Source of the DNA: Niastella sp966212235
GTDB lineage: Bacteria > Bacteroidota > Bacteroidia > Chitinophagales > Chitinophagaceae
Length of the DNA stretch: 64,000 nucleotides
Direction of reading: 5' to 3'
Assembly: GCA_966212235.1 (NCBI GenBank)
Contig: CBIHPP010000013.1
Coordinates: forward strand, 236,673 to 300,672
Shown: one piece after another, positions 17,331 through 25,473 of the stretch
Layout: every line of letters starts with the position of its first letter
How positions within the stretch are numbered: position 1 is the first letter of the stretch
Made by a program: the position numbers and the translations under genes
The notes under the pieces: model-generated
Database searches by the model: none
Told to the model about the DNA's origin: nothing
What the model saw: only the letters and a program-made list of their open reading frames with translations

Positions 17331-17483
17331 TTATTCTGGACAAGTGCCCTGAAAGGGACCGGTGCAGGGCCAGGAAAACCGGGTGGCTCCTACAGCCTCT
17401 TTAAAATAAGCGTTTAGGTCCTGGGCAGGCAGAAAATTCCTGCACAGCAACAGGGCTACAAAAAGGATGAGGTTTTTTTTCAT
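17331..17483 (-). CDS. Small secreted peptide or truncated remnant (50 residues)
   Basis: The frame opens with a convincing signal peptide (MKKNLILFVALLLCRNFLPAQ) and continues for 30 residues (DLNAYFKEAVGATRFSWPC...) with two Cys before the stop. The 86-nt dispersed element lies about 38 bases upstream of the start, as one also lies upstream of the 6-bladed propeller gene at 25161. It may be a genuine short secreted peptide or the 5' stump of a larger secreted protein. No family is recognised. Confidence 0.4.
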   Translation of the reverse strand: MKKNLILFVALLLCRNFLPAQDLNAYFKEAVGATRFSWPCTGPFQGTCPE

Positions 17484-17520
17484 TAATAAGGTTTTGGTGA
17501 GAAATGGCGCTTAAGTTATT

Positions 17521-17606
17521 GCCTTTTTATTTATGCTTCTCCGTAAGTTAATATTCGTGCACTTTTCAGGAATAAGTGCGCAGAAATCGGGGATGAACGT
17601 GTAAGC
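17521..17606 (-). promoter_or_regulatory. 86-nt dispersed intergenic element, copy A
   Basis: This stretch aligns without gaps to 25323-25408: both begin GCCTTTTTAT and end CGTGTAAGC in plus-strand orientation. At the same offset (38 bases) both carry an inverted repeat, here GCACTT (17559-17564) / AAGTGC (17574-17579). On the minus strand it precedes a signal-peptide frame, so a shared promoter/operator or 5' RNA element is likely. Confidence 0.6.
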
Positions 17607-17682
17607 AACTTGTATTGCTACGCGTAAGGCGGATGTTTTTTAAATTAGTTTATGGAAACTCAAATCCATTGCATCTAATCCA

Positions 17683-17704
17683 AATGGCTAAGCGATTAGC
17701 CATT
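17683..17704. promoter_or_regulatory. 9-bp perfect hairpin with GCGA tetraloop
   Basis: AATGGCTAA (17683-17691) and TTAGCCATT (17696-17704) flank GCGA, a GNRA-type loop. It sits about 80 bases before the RND remnant and has no T run. It could be an operator palindrome or an RNA hairpin left from the lost efflux operon. Confidence 0.45.
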
Positions 17705-17784
17705 GAATAATTATTGAATTTTACATATAGCTATAGCATCTTTACTATGACATTAAAAGAAAGTATCAAAAATAGCTTAAGGCA

Positions 17785-17994
17785 ATGCTTAGTTATGATC
17801 TTTTCAGCGTGAAGACAACGCATGAAGTAGTAAACACCCTGTTGGAGGCATTAGCACTGGTAGTGCTGGTTGTATTCCTGTTTTTGCAGAACTGGCGCGC
17901 TACTTTGATCCCCGTACTCGCCATCCCGGTTAGTCTCCCCTTATTGCTGACTAAAATCATTATTACAATTGACCAATCTCATTTAGGGAATTAA
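17785..17994 (+). pseudogene. Remnant of an RND efflux permease (AcrB family)
   Basis: 69 codons match the region of AcrB-type pumps around transmembrane helix 2: VKTTHEVVNTLLEALALVVLVVFLFLQNWRATLIPVLAIPVSL is close to the hallmark EVVKTL...FLQNxRATLIPxxAVPV stretch (quoted here only in pieces for the family). Real permeases are about 1050 residues; both ends are missing and the match breaks off after the VSL residues. It is a dead fragment, probably left by deletion. The next gene is a regulator with a metal-binding-like N-terminus, in keeping with a lost metal-efflux locus. Confidence 0.8.
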
Positions 17995-18055
17995 TAGATA
18001 ATACTATATTTATATAGAGCACATCAATAATTATTCATTTAAGAATGTCCTGTAA

Positions 18056-18649
18056 ATGAAGCTTTATATTAAAAATATGGTTTGTATACGTTGCAAAATA
18101 GTAGTAATGGACGAACTGTCAAAGCTTGGTTTGCACTGTACCAAAGTGGAACTGGGTGAAGCGGAGATACTTGAAAATATATCCGATCAGCAGCGTGCGC
18201 TGATCAGAACAGCTCTGTTGGGATCGGGCCTTGATTTATTGGAGGATAAAAAAAGTGTGCTGATACAAAAGATTGTAAGCATTATTATTGAACTCGTGCG
18301 TTATTCAGCGGAGCCATTGCCAATAAAATTGTCGGTTTTCTTAAGTCAGAAATTAAATTACGATTACACGTATCTTTCTAATCTCTTTTCCGGTGTGCAG
18401 GGCATTTCGATTGAAAGATTTTTCATTAGTCACAAAATTGAACGCGTCAAAGAGTTGATAGCATACAACGAGTTATCGCTTGGTGAAATTGCCGACAAAA
18501 TGAACTATAGCAGTGTAGCCCATTTATGCTCTCAATTCAAAAAGGTGACAGGATTGACTACATCCGAATTCAAACATTTAAACCCTGCCAACCGCCATAT
18601 GCTGGAAAACGTGGGGAGCATCGGAATAAATACGAAAACCGTATATTGA
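18056..18649 (+). CDS. AraC-family regulator with heavy-metal-associated-like N-terminus
   Basis: 197 residues. The first 70 or so look like a ferredoxin-fold metal-binding (HMA-like) domain: MKLYIKNMVCIRCK with the CxxC pair C10/C13, then VKVEL-type strand KVELGEAEIL. The C-terminal 100 residues form an AraC double helix-turn-helix (IERFFISHKIERVKELIAYN, LGEIADKMNYSSVAHLCSQFKKVTG). A metal-sensing regulator of efflux is inferred, supported by the RND fragment just upstream. The partner efflux genes are no longer present, so it may now be orphaned or act elsewhere. Confidence 0.8.
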   Translation: MKLYIKNMVCIRCKIVVMDELSKLGLHCTKVELGEAEILENISDQQRALIRTALLGSGLDLLEDKKSVLIQKIVSIIIELVRYSAEPLPIKLSVFLSQKLNYDYTYLSNLFSGVQGISIERFFISHKIERVKELIAYNELSLGEIADKMNYSSVAHLCSQFKKVTGLTTSEFKHLNPANRHMLENVGSIGINTKTVY

Positions 18650-18718
18650 TATTATCAGGCATTCAATAAGTTGTTACTCTTATTATTCATGTTAATATTG
18701 ATGCCTCATCTTTACAAC

Positions 18719-19639
18719 ATGAAATGGATCCCTAACTTTTTTGTACAGCTATGGGCTACCTTCAAAGCTACTCTTAAGACATTTATTGCCGAAAATTACC
18801 AACGCTATAGCGCCTCGCTTTCTTACTATACTATCTTTTCACTGGCTCCATTGCTTATTATTACAATTTCGTTATGCGGATATTTTTTCGGCAAACAGGC
18901 GATGGAAGGTAAAATATTTTCAGATATACGCACTCACGTAGGAGATGTCGTTGCCTTGCAAATTCAACAAATGATTCAGCATGTTGTTTCGGCTCAGGCC
19001 ACTTTTGTCGCAAAGGCTGCAGGAATCATTGCCATGGTGTTTGGCATTATAGCCGTTTTTACAGAAGTGCAGGATGCCATCAATCATATCTGGAGGCTTA
19101 AAACCATACCGAAACTTGACAGGAAAAATTTTTTTATCAAAAGAGTCATTTCTTTGGGAATATTCAGCGTCACTGGCTTTATTCTTATTATATCAATTGT
19201 AATCAATCTGCTGATCGATGTTTTTGGTAATTACCTGGTTGAATTATTTGCGGGCGCCAGCATTTATTTGGTATATGCTATTAACCGGATTTTTATTATA
19301 GCTATCGTGGCAGTGCTTTTTACATTCATGTTCAAATATCTGCCCGACGGTATAGTGAAATGGAAAGATGCAATAAAGGGTGCAATATTTACATCCGTAC
19401 TCTTTATGCTTGGCAAAGCAGGCATTGGATATTTTCTTGTTTATTTTGATGTAACTTCCATGTATGGAGCGGCTGGAAGCCTGGTTGTTCTTCTTCTTTG
19501 GATATATTACTCCAGTGTGATCATATACTTCGGTGCAACATTTACTAAGGTATATTCATGTTTGTATGGAGGCAAAATTATTCCGAGATCCTATGCTGTT
19601 TATCTGGAGACAGAAGAACTTAAGCCGGACCATAAATAA
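18719..19639 (+). CDS. YihY/BrkB-family inner-membrane protein
   Basis: 306 residues from ATG at 18719 (an in-frame TTG at 18671 would add 16 hydrophobic residues and is less likely). It has the family hallmarks: RYSASLSYYTIFSLAPLLIITISL near the N-terminus, six membrane helices overall, and the later GAIFTSVLFMLGKAGIGYFLVYF and YGAAGSLVVLLLWIYYSSVIIYFGATF blocks. Once mis-annotated as ribonuclease BN, the family's real function is unknown. It neighbours a cupin, an lmo0937-type micro-protein and a YXWGXW protein, a stress-response-like grouping. Confidence 0.9.
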   Translation: MKWIPNFFVQLWATFKATLKTFIAENYQRYSASLSYYTIFSLAPLLIITISLCGYFFGKQAMEGKIFSDIRTHVGDVVALQIQQMIQHVVSAQATFVAKAAGIIAMVFGIIAVFTEVQDAINHIWRLKTIPKLDRKNFFIKRVISLGIFSVTGFILIISIVINLLIDVFGNYLVELFAGASIYLVYAINRIFIIAIVAVLFTFMFKYLPDGIVKWKDAIKGAIFTSVLFMLGKAGIGYFLVYFDVTSMYGAAGSLVVLLLWIYYSSVIIYFGATFTKVYSCLYGGKIIPRSYAVYLETEELKPDHK

Positions 19640-19659
19640 AAGGCTGCAAACTTTTCAAG

Positions 19660-20058
19660 CTATTCGGTTGTTGTACCATCAAATTCCTCTTCATTAATTT
19701 CGGCTTCCATTTTGGAAGAACGTATGATTCCATCTTTATGATGGGCAGGAGAATAAATGGTATACATTTTCAATTCTGCAGTGCTGTTCGTATTAATGAT
19801 GTTGTGCTTTGCCCCCGCCGGAACTACAACGGCATCCCCATCATTTATTTCGTATTCATGGCCATCTATCACACATTTTCCATGCCCTGATTCAATGCGA
19901 AAAAACTGATCATTGTCGGGATGGGTTTCTTCACCGATTTCTTCTTTTGGCTTGAGACTCATGAGCACCAATTGGCAATGTTTGGAAGTATATAATACTT
20001 TTCGGAAATTACTATTTTCCACTGTTGCTTTATCTAAACTTGTTTTAAATCCTTTCAT
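19660..20058 (-). CDS. Single-domain cupin protein
   Basis: 132 residues with one conserved beta-barrel cupin. Motif 1 is HPDNDQFFRIESGHGKCVIDG and motif 2 is GDAVVVPAGAKHNIINT, supplying candidate metal ligands (the His of EETHPDND and the His of AKHN). Such stand-alone cupins bind small molecules or metals or act as simple isomerases or dioxygenases; no substrate can be read from the sequence. It is convergent with the BrkB gene (20-base gap) and shares its strand with the micro-protein gene upstream. Confidence 0.85.
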   Translation of the reverse strand: MKGFKTSLDKATVENSNFRKVLYTSKHCQLVLMSLKPKEEIGEETHPDNDQFFRIESGHGKCVIDGHEYEINDGDAVVVPAGAKHNIINTNSTAELKMYTIYSPAHHKDGIIRSSKMEAEINEEEFDGTTTE

Positions 20059-20135
20059 CTTTTAATTTTATTGATTAAAGTAAAATAAGCATTGCCTGCA
20101 TGTGATGGTCTTTACCGGTAAATACCGGGAAATAT

Positions 20136-20291
20136 TTACAGGACTTTTTTCCCCTGGATTATTCTTATTATAATTGCAATAAGTGCAATAACCAGCAGAA
20201 TGTGAATGATTCCTCCGGTATGAAATGCGAAGAATCCAATGACCCATCCAATGATGAGTATAACGGCAATGATGTAAAGTAGGTTAGACAT
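20136..20291 (-). CDS. lmo0937-family membrane micro-protein
   Basis: 51 residues, too short for most gene callers. It starts MSNLLYIIAVILIIGWVIG and has two hydrophobic segments separated by FFAFHTGGIIH, ending in IIQGKKVL with positive charges at the C-terminus. This fits the widespread lmo0937-type two-helix family, often next to stress genes. It lies between the cupin and the YXWGXW gene on the same strand. Function unknown. Confidence 0.8.
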   Translation of the reverse strand: MSNLLYIIAVILIIGWVIGFFAFHTGGIIHILLVIALIAIIIRIIQGKKVL

Positions 20292-20343
20292 AAACTTTTT
20301 TGTTAGTTAGCGTATAAAAATGCCTTTAATTTAACCGAATCGG

Positions 20344-20893
20344 TTAGTCATTCTCTTTTTTTGGTTGATTATATTTTGGGGGGCGCGAAGGTTTCTGTTT
20401 ATCAGGTTGCTGACTTTTGGGTTGATCAATATGTTTTTGCTGTACCGGTTGTTGTTTTGAAGGTTGCTCAATACGTTTTTGTTGAACAGGCTGCGGGAAC
20501 CCATGTCCATCCGTAATAAGGATCGTGAAACCATCTACCATAGTGAAAAGGAGCCCATCCCCATGGATAATTAGAAGTCCACGTCCACCCTGCATTGGTG
20601 AATACCCAATGACCGTTAGTGCCATATGGAATAAACCCGTGTGATACGCGAGGGACCCAGACGTATCCATAATCTGAGTTATCTACCCAATAACCATATG
20701 GACTTAAATTATCATAAAAAACCTGGAAGCTGATGGATACCTGCGCTGATGCTTTTTGTGGGGCTATCCATGTAAATGCATTGAAGGCCAGGCACAGCAT
20801 AAAAAATTTAATGACTGCTTTCAGGTTTGCCAAAATTTGCGTTAATGACTGGAATTCATTCATTGCGCGCACATTAAAAATTTTCATTTTCAT
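20344..20893 (-). pseudogene. YXWGXW-repeat secreted protein, frameshifted
   Basis: The intact frame (20893 down to 20468) has an N-terminal hydrophobic export segment ending in KASAQ, then Trp/Tyr-rich YXWGXW-type repeats: YGYWVDNSDYGYVWVPR, GHWVFTNAGWTW, YPWGWAPFHYGRW and YYGWTWVP. After WVP it runs into ACSTKTY and stops. The Gln/Pro/Lys-rich tail usual for this class (QPVQQKRIEQPSKQQP... to 20344) continues in another frame from about 20500. A small deletion or indel near 20485-20510 therefore split the gene. It may be a sequencing artefact or a true loss; a shortened protein of 141 residues could still be made. Confidence 0.65.
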
Positions 20894-21096
20894 TTCTTTT
20901 TATAAGAGCTATATGCATAAGGGGGTAAGTTAAAGTTATGATAGAGGAGCTTCTATAATAATGACCTGACTCAATCTGCAACATGATTGTAGTCAGAAAC
21001 CGGTTATACTCCTAATGGTTCGGGGGGTAGCGCAAACCATGGATTTTGTAGCGTAAGCGATTGATTAGAATTTTTTGCGGAGAACAGAAAAGAAAA

Positions 21097-23913
21097 TTAC
21101 CATTCCTGGGTCTTTGCCTGTTTTTTAATATCTGTTTTGCCAAATTTGCGGGGATAATAAGAAAACGTCACCAGGAAATATTGCTGTAACCCATTCGTGA
21201 TTCGGGTGCTGGTGCCGTTTTCGGTTACACTGTTGCTGATATTTTGATACTTTTTTAATAAGTCCATGGCTGAGAATTTTACTTCTGCCTGCTGCTTCAT
21301 AAACCGGTAAGTAGCAAATGAATTCCAGAGAACAATGGGTTTATCAATGGTTGAGTTGGTAATGTGGTCAACCGTACTGCTGACAGTGAAATTTGCCGGG
21401 TAATTGAGAACGATCCCCAGGTTGGTCGTATAACTGTTGTTGCTAAAAGATTTCAACGCGGGAACTGATGGCCTGTTCTCATTATGCTGTAAAGTTTCTC
21501 CTGCATTGAGTACCAGGATAGCGCCCAATGAAAATTGCAGCTTAAACTGGTTCAACAAACTGCCGGTTTTACTGATGTTACTTACACCATCGATGTAGTT
21601 AGGAGCTTTACCGGTCTTGAATTGTCCATTGTACATCAGTTGAAGCCGGTTCTTATTCAGCTTTCTCGATATATTGAAGTTATAATTCAGGTTCAGGTTA
21701 TTCGATTTATCCGAATTGATGTAATAGGAGATCCGTTTGCCGGAGAGATCATTGATGATACTGTCCGTTACAGGGTTCAATGAACGTTCATAGGATCCGT
21801 TGATCCCGCTGTTGATTGAATAAAGGGATTTCGGACTTTCGGTATTAAAGTTTGCATTTATATCGACTGAATGTTCAATGCTGTTTTTCAGGTATGGATT
21901 ACCGACCCTGATATCATACGCATCGATCTCGTCAACCAGGGTATAGAGCTGGTCAATGGAAGGATATTCAAAATTCTTTGAATAATTAACCGACGCGTTA
22001 TACCTGTACTTGTCCCTTTTTGTATATTGATAGTTCAAATCTCCCTCATACCGGAAAAATTCGAAAGAGCGGTCCAGGTTTCTTTTGGCAAAGGTCGACG
22101 TGTTTTTATCTGTTTTAAAATCATCCATTAATTTAACCGTCATGTGCAGGCTGCGGTAGAATCCATCGGCCCATTTGTAAATAGACTTTGACAGCGCCAT
22201 TATAGGGGTATATTCAAATACTTCCCTTTTATTCTCGTTCGACAATTTACTATTGACCTTGTACAATTTGGCAGAACTGTCATAATCGCTTACCATGGCA
22301 TTAGTGGATGTGCGGGTATAATTGAACCATTGGTTAAGACTGAGATCTATTCCAAATAAGTTATACCGGCCCAATAGCAATCTTTTAAAGCCCGAGTAGT
22401 CAAGGCTTCCATTTATGTTCAACGATTGATTGTTGGTGGCGTAGCGCCGGTTGTTGGAAGTGTTTTTACCCCCATTAATAAAAGACTCGAATTCACTGAT
22501 CACATCCTTTTCCGATGTACTCCTGTCCCGGCTGACTATCACATGGGCACGCACATTTTTTAAAGGCTCTTCGTCTTTTGACGTGGCAAAATTTACACCC
22601 AGCGATTCATTATCCGATTGGCTGCTTTGCCGCGAAGTAGTACCGTTCGTACTTTGCAGCTGGTTTGCGGAATCCCTTACTTCTACGGATTGGTACGAAT
22701 GACCGCTCTCGTTGCTGGTGTTTACTTTACCGTTTATATCGAAGTTGTCATTATAACTGTTGGTCTTTATATATTTGATGCCAAGATCATGTTTGTCCCT
22801 CCGGTTGTTTTGTACACCCTCATTGAGAACAAACTGCGGATTATCTTTTGCCGTTCTGTTCTCAATACTCATGTCGGTGACATAAGCGGTTGTTCCTGAT
22901 TTGTTGTAATTAATGGTGATGCGGTCGTTTTGCCTGCTATTGGCGGATTCAATAAAATTATGTACAAACACGCCTCCTATAGAATGATTCCTGTTGATGC
23001 CATTCGTTCCAAATTTGCCTACATTATATAAATTGGGATTGTAATTCCTGTAGGTATTATTCTGAAACATCTCCTGCAGGTTACCGATATTCTTATTAAT
23101 ATTATTCAGGCCTCCACCTATACCGGCACTCGTTCTCTTATTATACAATTGGAAAGAAAGGTCCGATTCAAACCGGTCCATGCTGCCATAGCCGGCCCCT
23201 GCTTTGCCGAAGTAGCCCTTTTTACTGCCTTCTTTCAATTTTATGTTCATCGTAAGCAGTGAATCCTGCGGCTTGCTTTGCTCGCCTAGCTTGCTTCTGT
23301 CGTATTCCTGGTACACCTGAATTTTATCAATCGCTGATTTGGGAAGGTTTTGCGTGGCAACACGGTTATCTGTTGATCCCATAAATGGCTTTCCTTCAAC
23401 CAGCAGGCTTTGTACTTTTACACCGTTGACCGTTATAGTGCCATCAGACCAGATGGTAATGCCGGGGACCTGGTTCAACAATTCCTCTACCACGGCGTCA
23501 TTTTTCATTTTAAAGGCTGCCGGATTGATCTCCAGGGTGTCGCCATTCATCCGGATAGGGATAGTGGCAGTTACTACTACGGTATCCTTGGTATTAAGGG
23601 CCAGAAAAACAGCCAACGTATCCGCCCTGGCCGATTGCAATTGTATGAAGGTTTTGAAGCCAATATAACCTGTATAACTAACGCTTACCAGCAACTTTTT
23701 TGTCAATGGCAGTTTCTCAATGTTGAATAGCCCGTTCTTATCAGATAATTGATACGCTATAACGGACGAATCGGGTCCCAAAATGGTTACCGTTGCCAGT
23801 TCCAAAGGGGTTTTGGTTTCAGCATCCATCACGGAACCTGTTACCTTTCCGGTTTGGCAAAAGGCCAGCGTGTGCCAGCCTAATAAAAAACAAATCAGGA
23901 ATGTAGGCTTCAA
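21097..23913 (-). CDS. TonB-dependent-receptor-like outer-membrane beta-barrel protein
   Basis: 938 residues. A signal peptide (ends near AFCQ) is followed by a carboxypeptidase-regulatory-like domain (VTGSVMDAETKTPLELATVTI, about 22-105), then a plug-like region (VVEELLNQVPGITIWSDGTITVNGVKVQSLLVEG split by conserved Gly/Val). A long barrel of the outer-membrane beta-barrel family-3 type follows. There is no STN domain, so no FecR partner is expected. Three bases upstream ends the 6-bladed beta-propeller gene, implying one operon in which propeller and barrel act together at the cell surface. Substrate unknown. Confidence 0.88.
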   Translation of the reverse strand: MKPTFLICFLLGWHTLAFCQTGKVTGSVMDAETKTPLELATVTILGPDSSVIAYQLSDKNGLFNIEKLPLTKKLLVSVSYTGYIGFKTFIQLQSARADTLAVFLALNTKDTVVVTATIPIRMNGDTLEINPAAFKMKNDAVVEELLNQVPGITIWSDGTITVNGVKVQSLLVEGKPFMGSTDNRVATQNLPKSAIDKIQVYQEYDRSKLGEQSKPQDSLLTMNIKLKEGSKKGYFGKAGAGYGSMDRFESDLSFQLYNKRTSAGIGGGLNNINKNIGNLQEMFQNNTYRNYNPNLYNVGKFGTNGINRNHSIGGVFVHNFIESANSRQNDRITINYNKSGTTAYVTDMSIENRTAKDNPQFVLNEGVQNNRRDKHDLGIKYIKTNSYNDNFDINGKVNTSNESGHSYQSVEVRDSANQLQSTNGTTSRQSSQSDNESLGVNFATSKDEEPLKNVRAHVIVSRDRSTSEKDVISEFESFINGGKNTSNNRRYATNNQSLNINGSLDYSGFKRLLLGRYNLFGIDLSLNQWFNYTRTSTNAMVSDYDSSAKLYKVNSKLSNENKREVFEYTPIMALSKSIYKWADGFYRSLHMTVKLMDDFKTDKNTSTFAKRNLDRSFEFFRYEGDLNYQYTKRDKYRYNASVNYSKNFEYPSIDQLYTLVDEIDAYDIRVGNPYLKNSIEHSVDINANFNTESPKSLYSINSGINGSYERSLNPVTDSIINDLSGKRISYYINSDKSNNLNLNYNFNISRKLNKNRLQLMYNGQFKTGKAPNYIDGVSNISKTGSLLNQFKLQFSLGAILVLNAGETLQHNENRPSVPALKSFSNNSYTTNLGIVLNYPANFTVSSTVDHITNSTIDKPIVLWNSFATYRFMKQQAEVKFSAMDLLKKYQNISNSVTENGTSTRITNGLQQYFLVTFSYYPRKFGKTDIKKQAKTQEW

Positions 23914-23916
23914 GCG

Positions 23917-25161
23917 TTAGTTTTTAAGTTTGAATTCAATAATTACCGGTGTTGCTGCAGGAGGATTGCTCTTTAAAAAACTTTCCAGTTCTTTGGGCAC
24001 CGGCACATTTTTATTTTGTTCAAAAAATTTTAGGAGGCTTTCGGCTTTTTGAGGCTTATAGAACCGGTCACCCTTTTTCGTGACGTTAAAATCTGCCAGT
24101 ACCTGCAAATTGTATCCGCTGCTATCCGCTTTTACATTTTTGGTTTTGAAAGTGGTATTGGTTTGCTTCTGGTAAATGTAAGTTTCGTAGTTGGAGAGAT
24201 AGCCTATTTCGAAATAGATAAACCGCGGCGTTTCATAAAAAGTATAAATATAGCGGAACATCCAGCCATTGTTCCGCCTGAAATTTTCCCGCTCGGTTTT
24301 GTTTTTAAAGGGCCTGGTAAAAAACGACGCCGGCAGACTGTTTTCCAGAGGCAGTACCAACTGGTAGGCAGGAAATAAGCTGTCACCAATCATTTTGTAG
24401 ACGGTATCGCAATAGGGACGGGTGATGAAATGGACATTTGGCTTATCGGTGTTATGTGCCGTAACGCTTTCCCATTCTGAGTATAAATACCTTGTTTCAT
24501 TAACATGGTTGTACGGGAAGAAATTTTTTATCAACTGGTTGTCTTTGTAGATCTTGAATTCATAATCCAGGCTGTCTTTAAAAAGCTCGCTGGTAGTTAT
24601 TCGTCCCAGGTAGTAAAGATCATCGTAATAGTGGCGCGCACCCAGTATGTCGTTTTGCAGAGGAACATCTTTTCTGATGGTAAACGATGTGTCGTTTAAA
24701 TCAATCGTATATTTTTTGTAATACTTTTTATTGCGGGGGTTATTCCAATCCAGCTTTATTTTTAATTCATCTCTCTGAGTAAGGCTGTAATTTTTATTTT
24801 TTCCAACAAACACAATCCTGTTACTATAATCATCGTAAGCCATGTAAAAAATGCCCCCAACCTTCTTGTAACTTATTTTTTTGATAAAGTGTCCGTTTTT
24901 TGAATACAACAGAATTGCCTTATCTGTATAAACGTTTATAAAGAAGTAGTTTTTCGTAACCTCAACACGGTTATACTTGCTTACTTCAATGCCTTCTTTT
25001 ATTTCCAAAGGTATAAACCGGATGGAATCAACAAATTTTGATTGCTTTTCGCTGCCAGCCGCTTTTGGATGGAGGTAGATCTTTTGTAGTTGTGATTGGG
25101 CAATAGGTGAAACGAGGAGACAGCATGCTAAAAGCGCGGGGTAAAAAGAGCAACTATTCAT
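23917..25161 (-). CDS. 6-bladed beta-propeller secreted protein (DUF4934-like)
   Basis: 414 residues. A signal peptide (ALLACCLLVSPIAQSQ) is followed by the opening typical of Bacteroidota 6-bladed propellers: an N-terminal strand then FVDSIRFIPLE and the repeated pattern of short hydrophobic strands with Tyr/Asp turns (ILLYSKNGHFIKKI, YNRIVFVG-type). These proteins are commonly paired with TonB-type barrels, as here (3-base gap). Copy B of the 86-nt element lies about 160 bases upstream and may control the pair. The ligand is not predictable. Confidence 0.75.
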   Translation of the reverse strand: MNSCSFYPALLACCLLVSPIAQSQLQKIYLHPKAAGSEKQSKFVDSIRFIPLEIKEGIEVSKYNRVEVTKNYFFINVYTDKAILLYSKNGHFIKKISYKKVGGIFYMAYDDYSNRIVFVGKNKNYSLTQRDELKIKLDWNNPRNKKYYKKYTIDLNDTSFTIRKDVPLQNDILGARHYYDDLYYLGRITTSELFKDSLDYEFKIYKDNQLIKNFFPYNHVNETRYLYSEWESVTAHNTDKPNVHFITRPYCDTVYKMIGDSLFPAYQLVLPLENSLPASFFTRPFKNKTERENFRRNNGWMFRYIYTFYETPRFIYFEIGYLSNYETYIYQKQTNTTFKTKNVKADSSGYNLQVLADFNVTKKGDRFYKPQKAESLLKFFEQNKNVPVPKELESFLKSNPPAATPVIIEFKLKN

Positions 25162-25322
25162 GAAGGTGGTTGGGGTTACAGTCCAAAAATATGTTTGTAA
25201 ATGTTAAATCAACCTTAAAGGTGTGTTTTGTATGATCTGTTTTGCAACCACGAACCAACGTTAGTGTATTGTTCGGCAAACTTCATGGCGTTTTGGGTTT
25301 GAAAATGCGTTGCCAAATTAAT

Positions 25323-25408
25323 GCCTTTTTATGGGAAGTGTTCCCTGAGTTTATAAGTGTGCGCTTTTAAGTAAAAAGCGTGCAAATATGGGGGATAGGC
25401 GTGTAAGC
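25323..25408 (-). promoter_or_regulatory. 86-nt dispersed intergenic element, copy B
   Basis: Ungapped partner of 17521-17606. The inverted repeat at offset 38 is GCGCTT (25361-25366) / AAGCGT (25376-25381). Compared with copy A one base pair changes A-T to G-C and another becomes a G-U pair, so pairing is kept while sequence changes. On the minus strand it precedes the 6-bladed propeller/receptor operon. Confidence 0.6.
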
Positions 25409-25473
25409 TTGCTTGTTAAGTATTGTGATTTTATTTATATATGAACATGGAAAATGGTAACCAGGTTCACCGC

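Noticed and set aside
17747..17812. Short ATG frame (21 codons) overlapping the RND remnant
   Set aside because: Too short, in a different frame from the AcrB-like stretch, with no similarity to the permease N-terminus.
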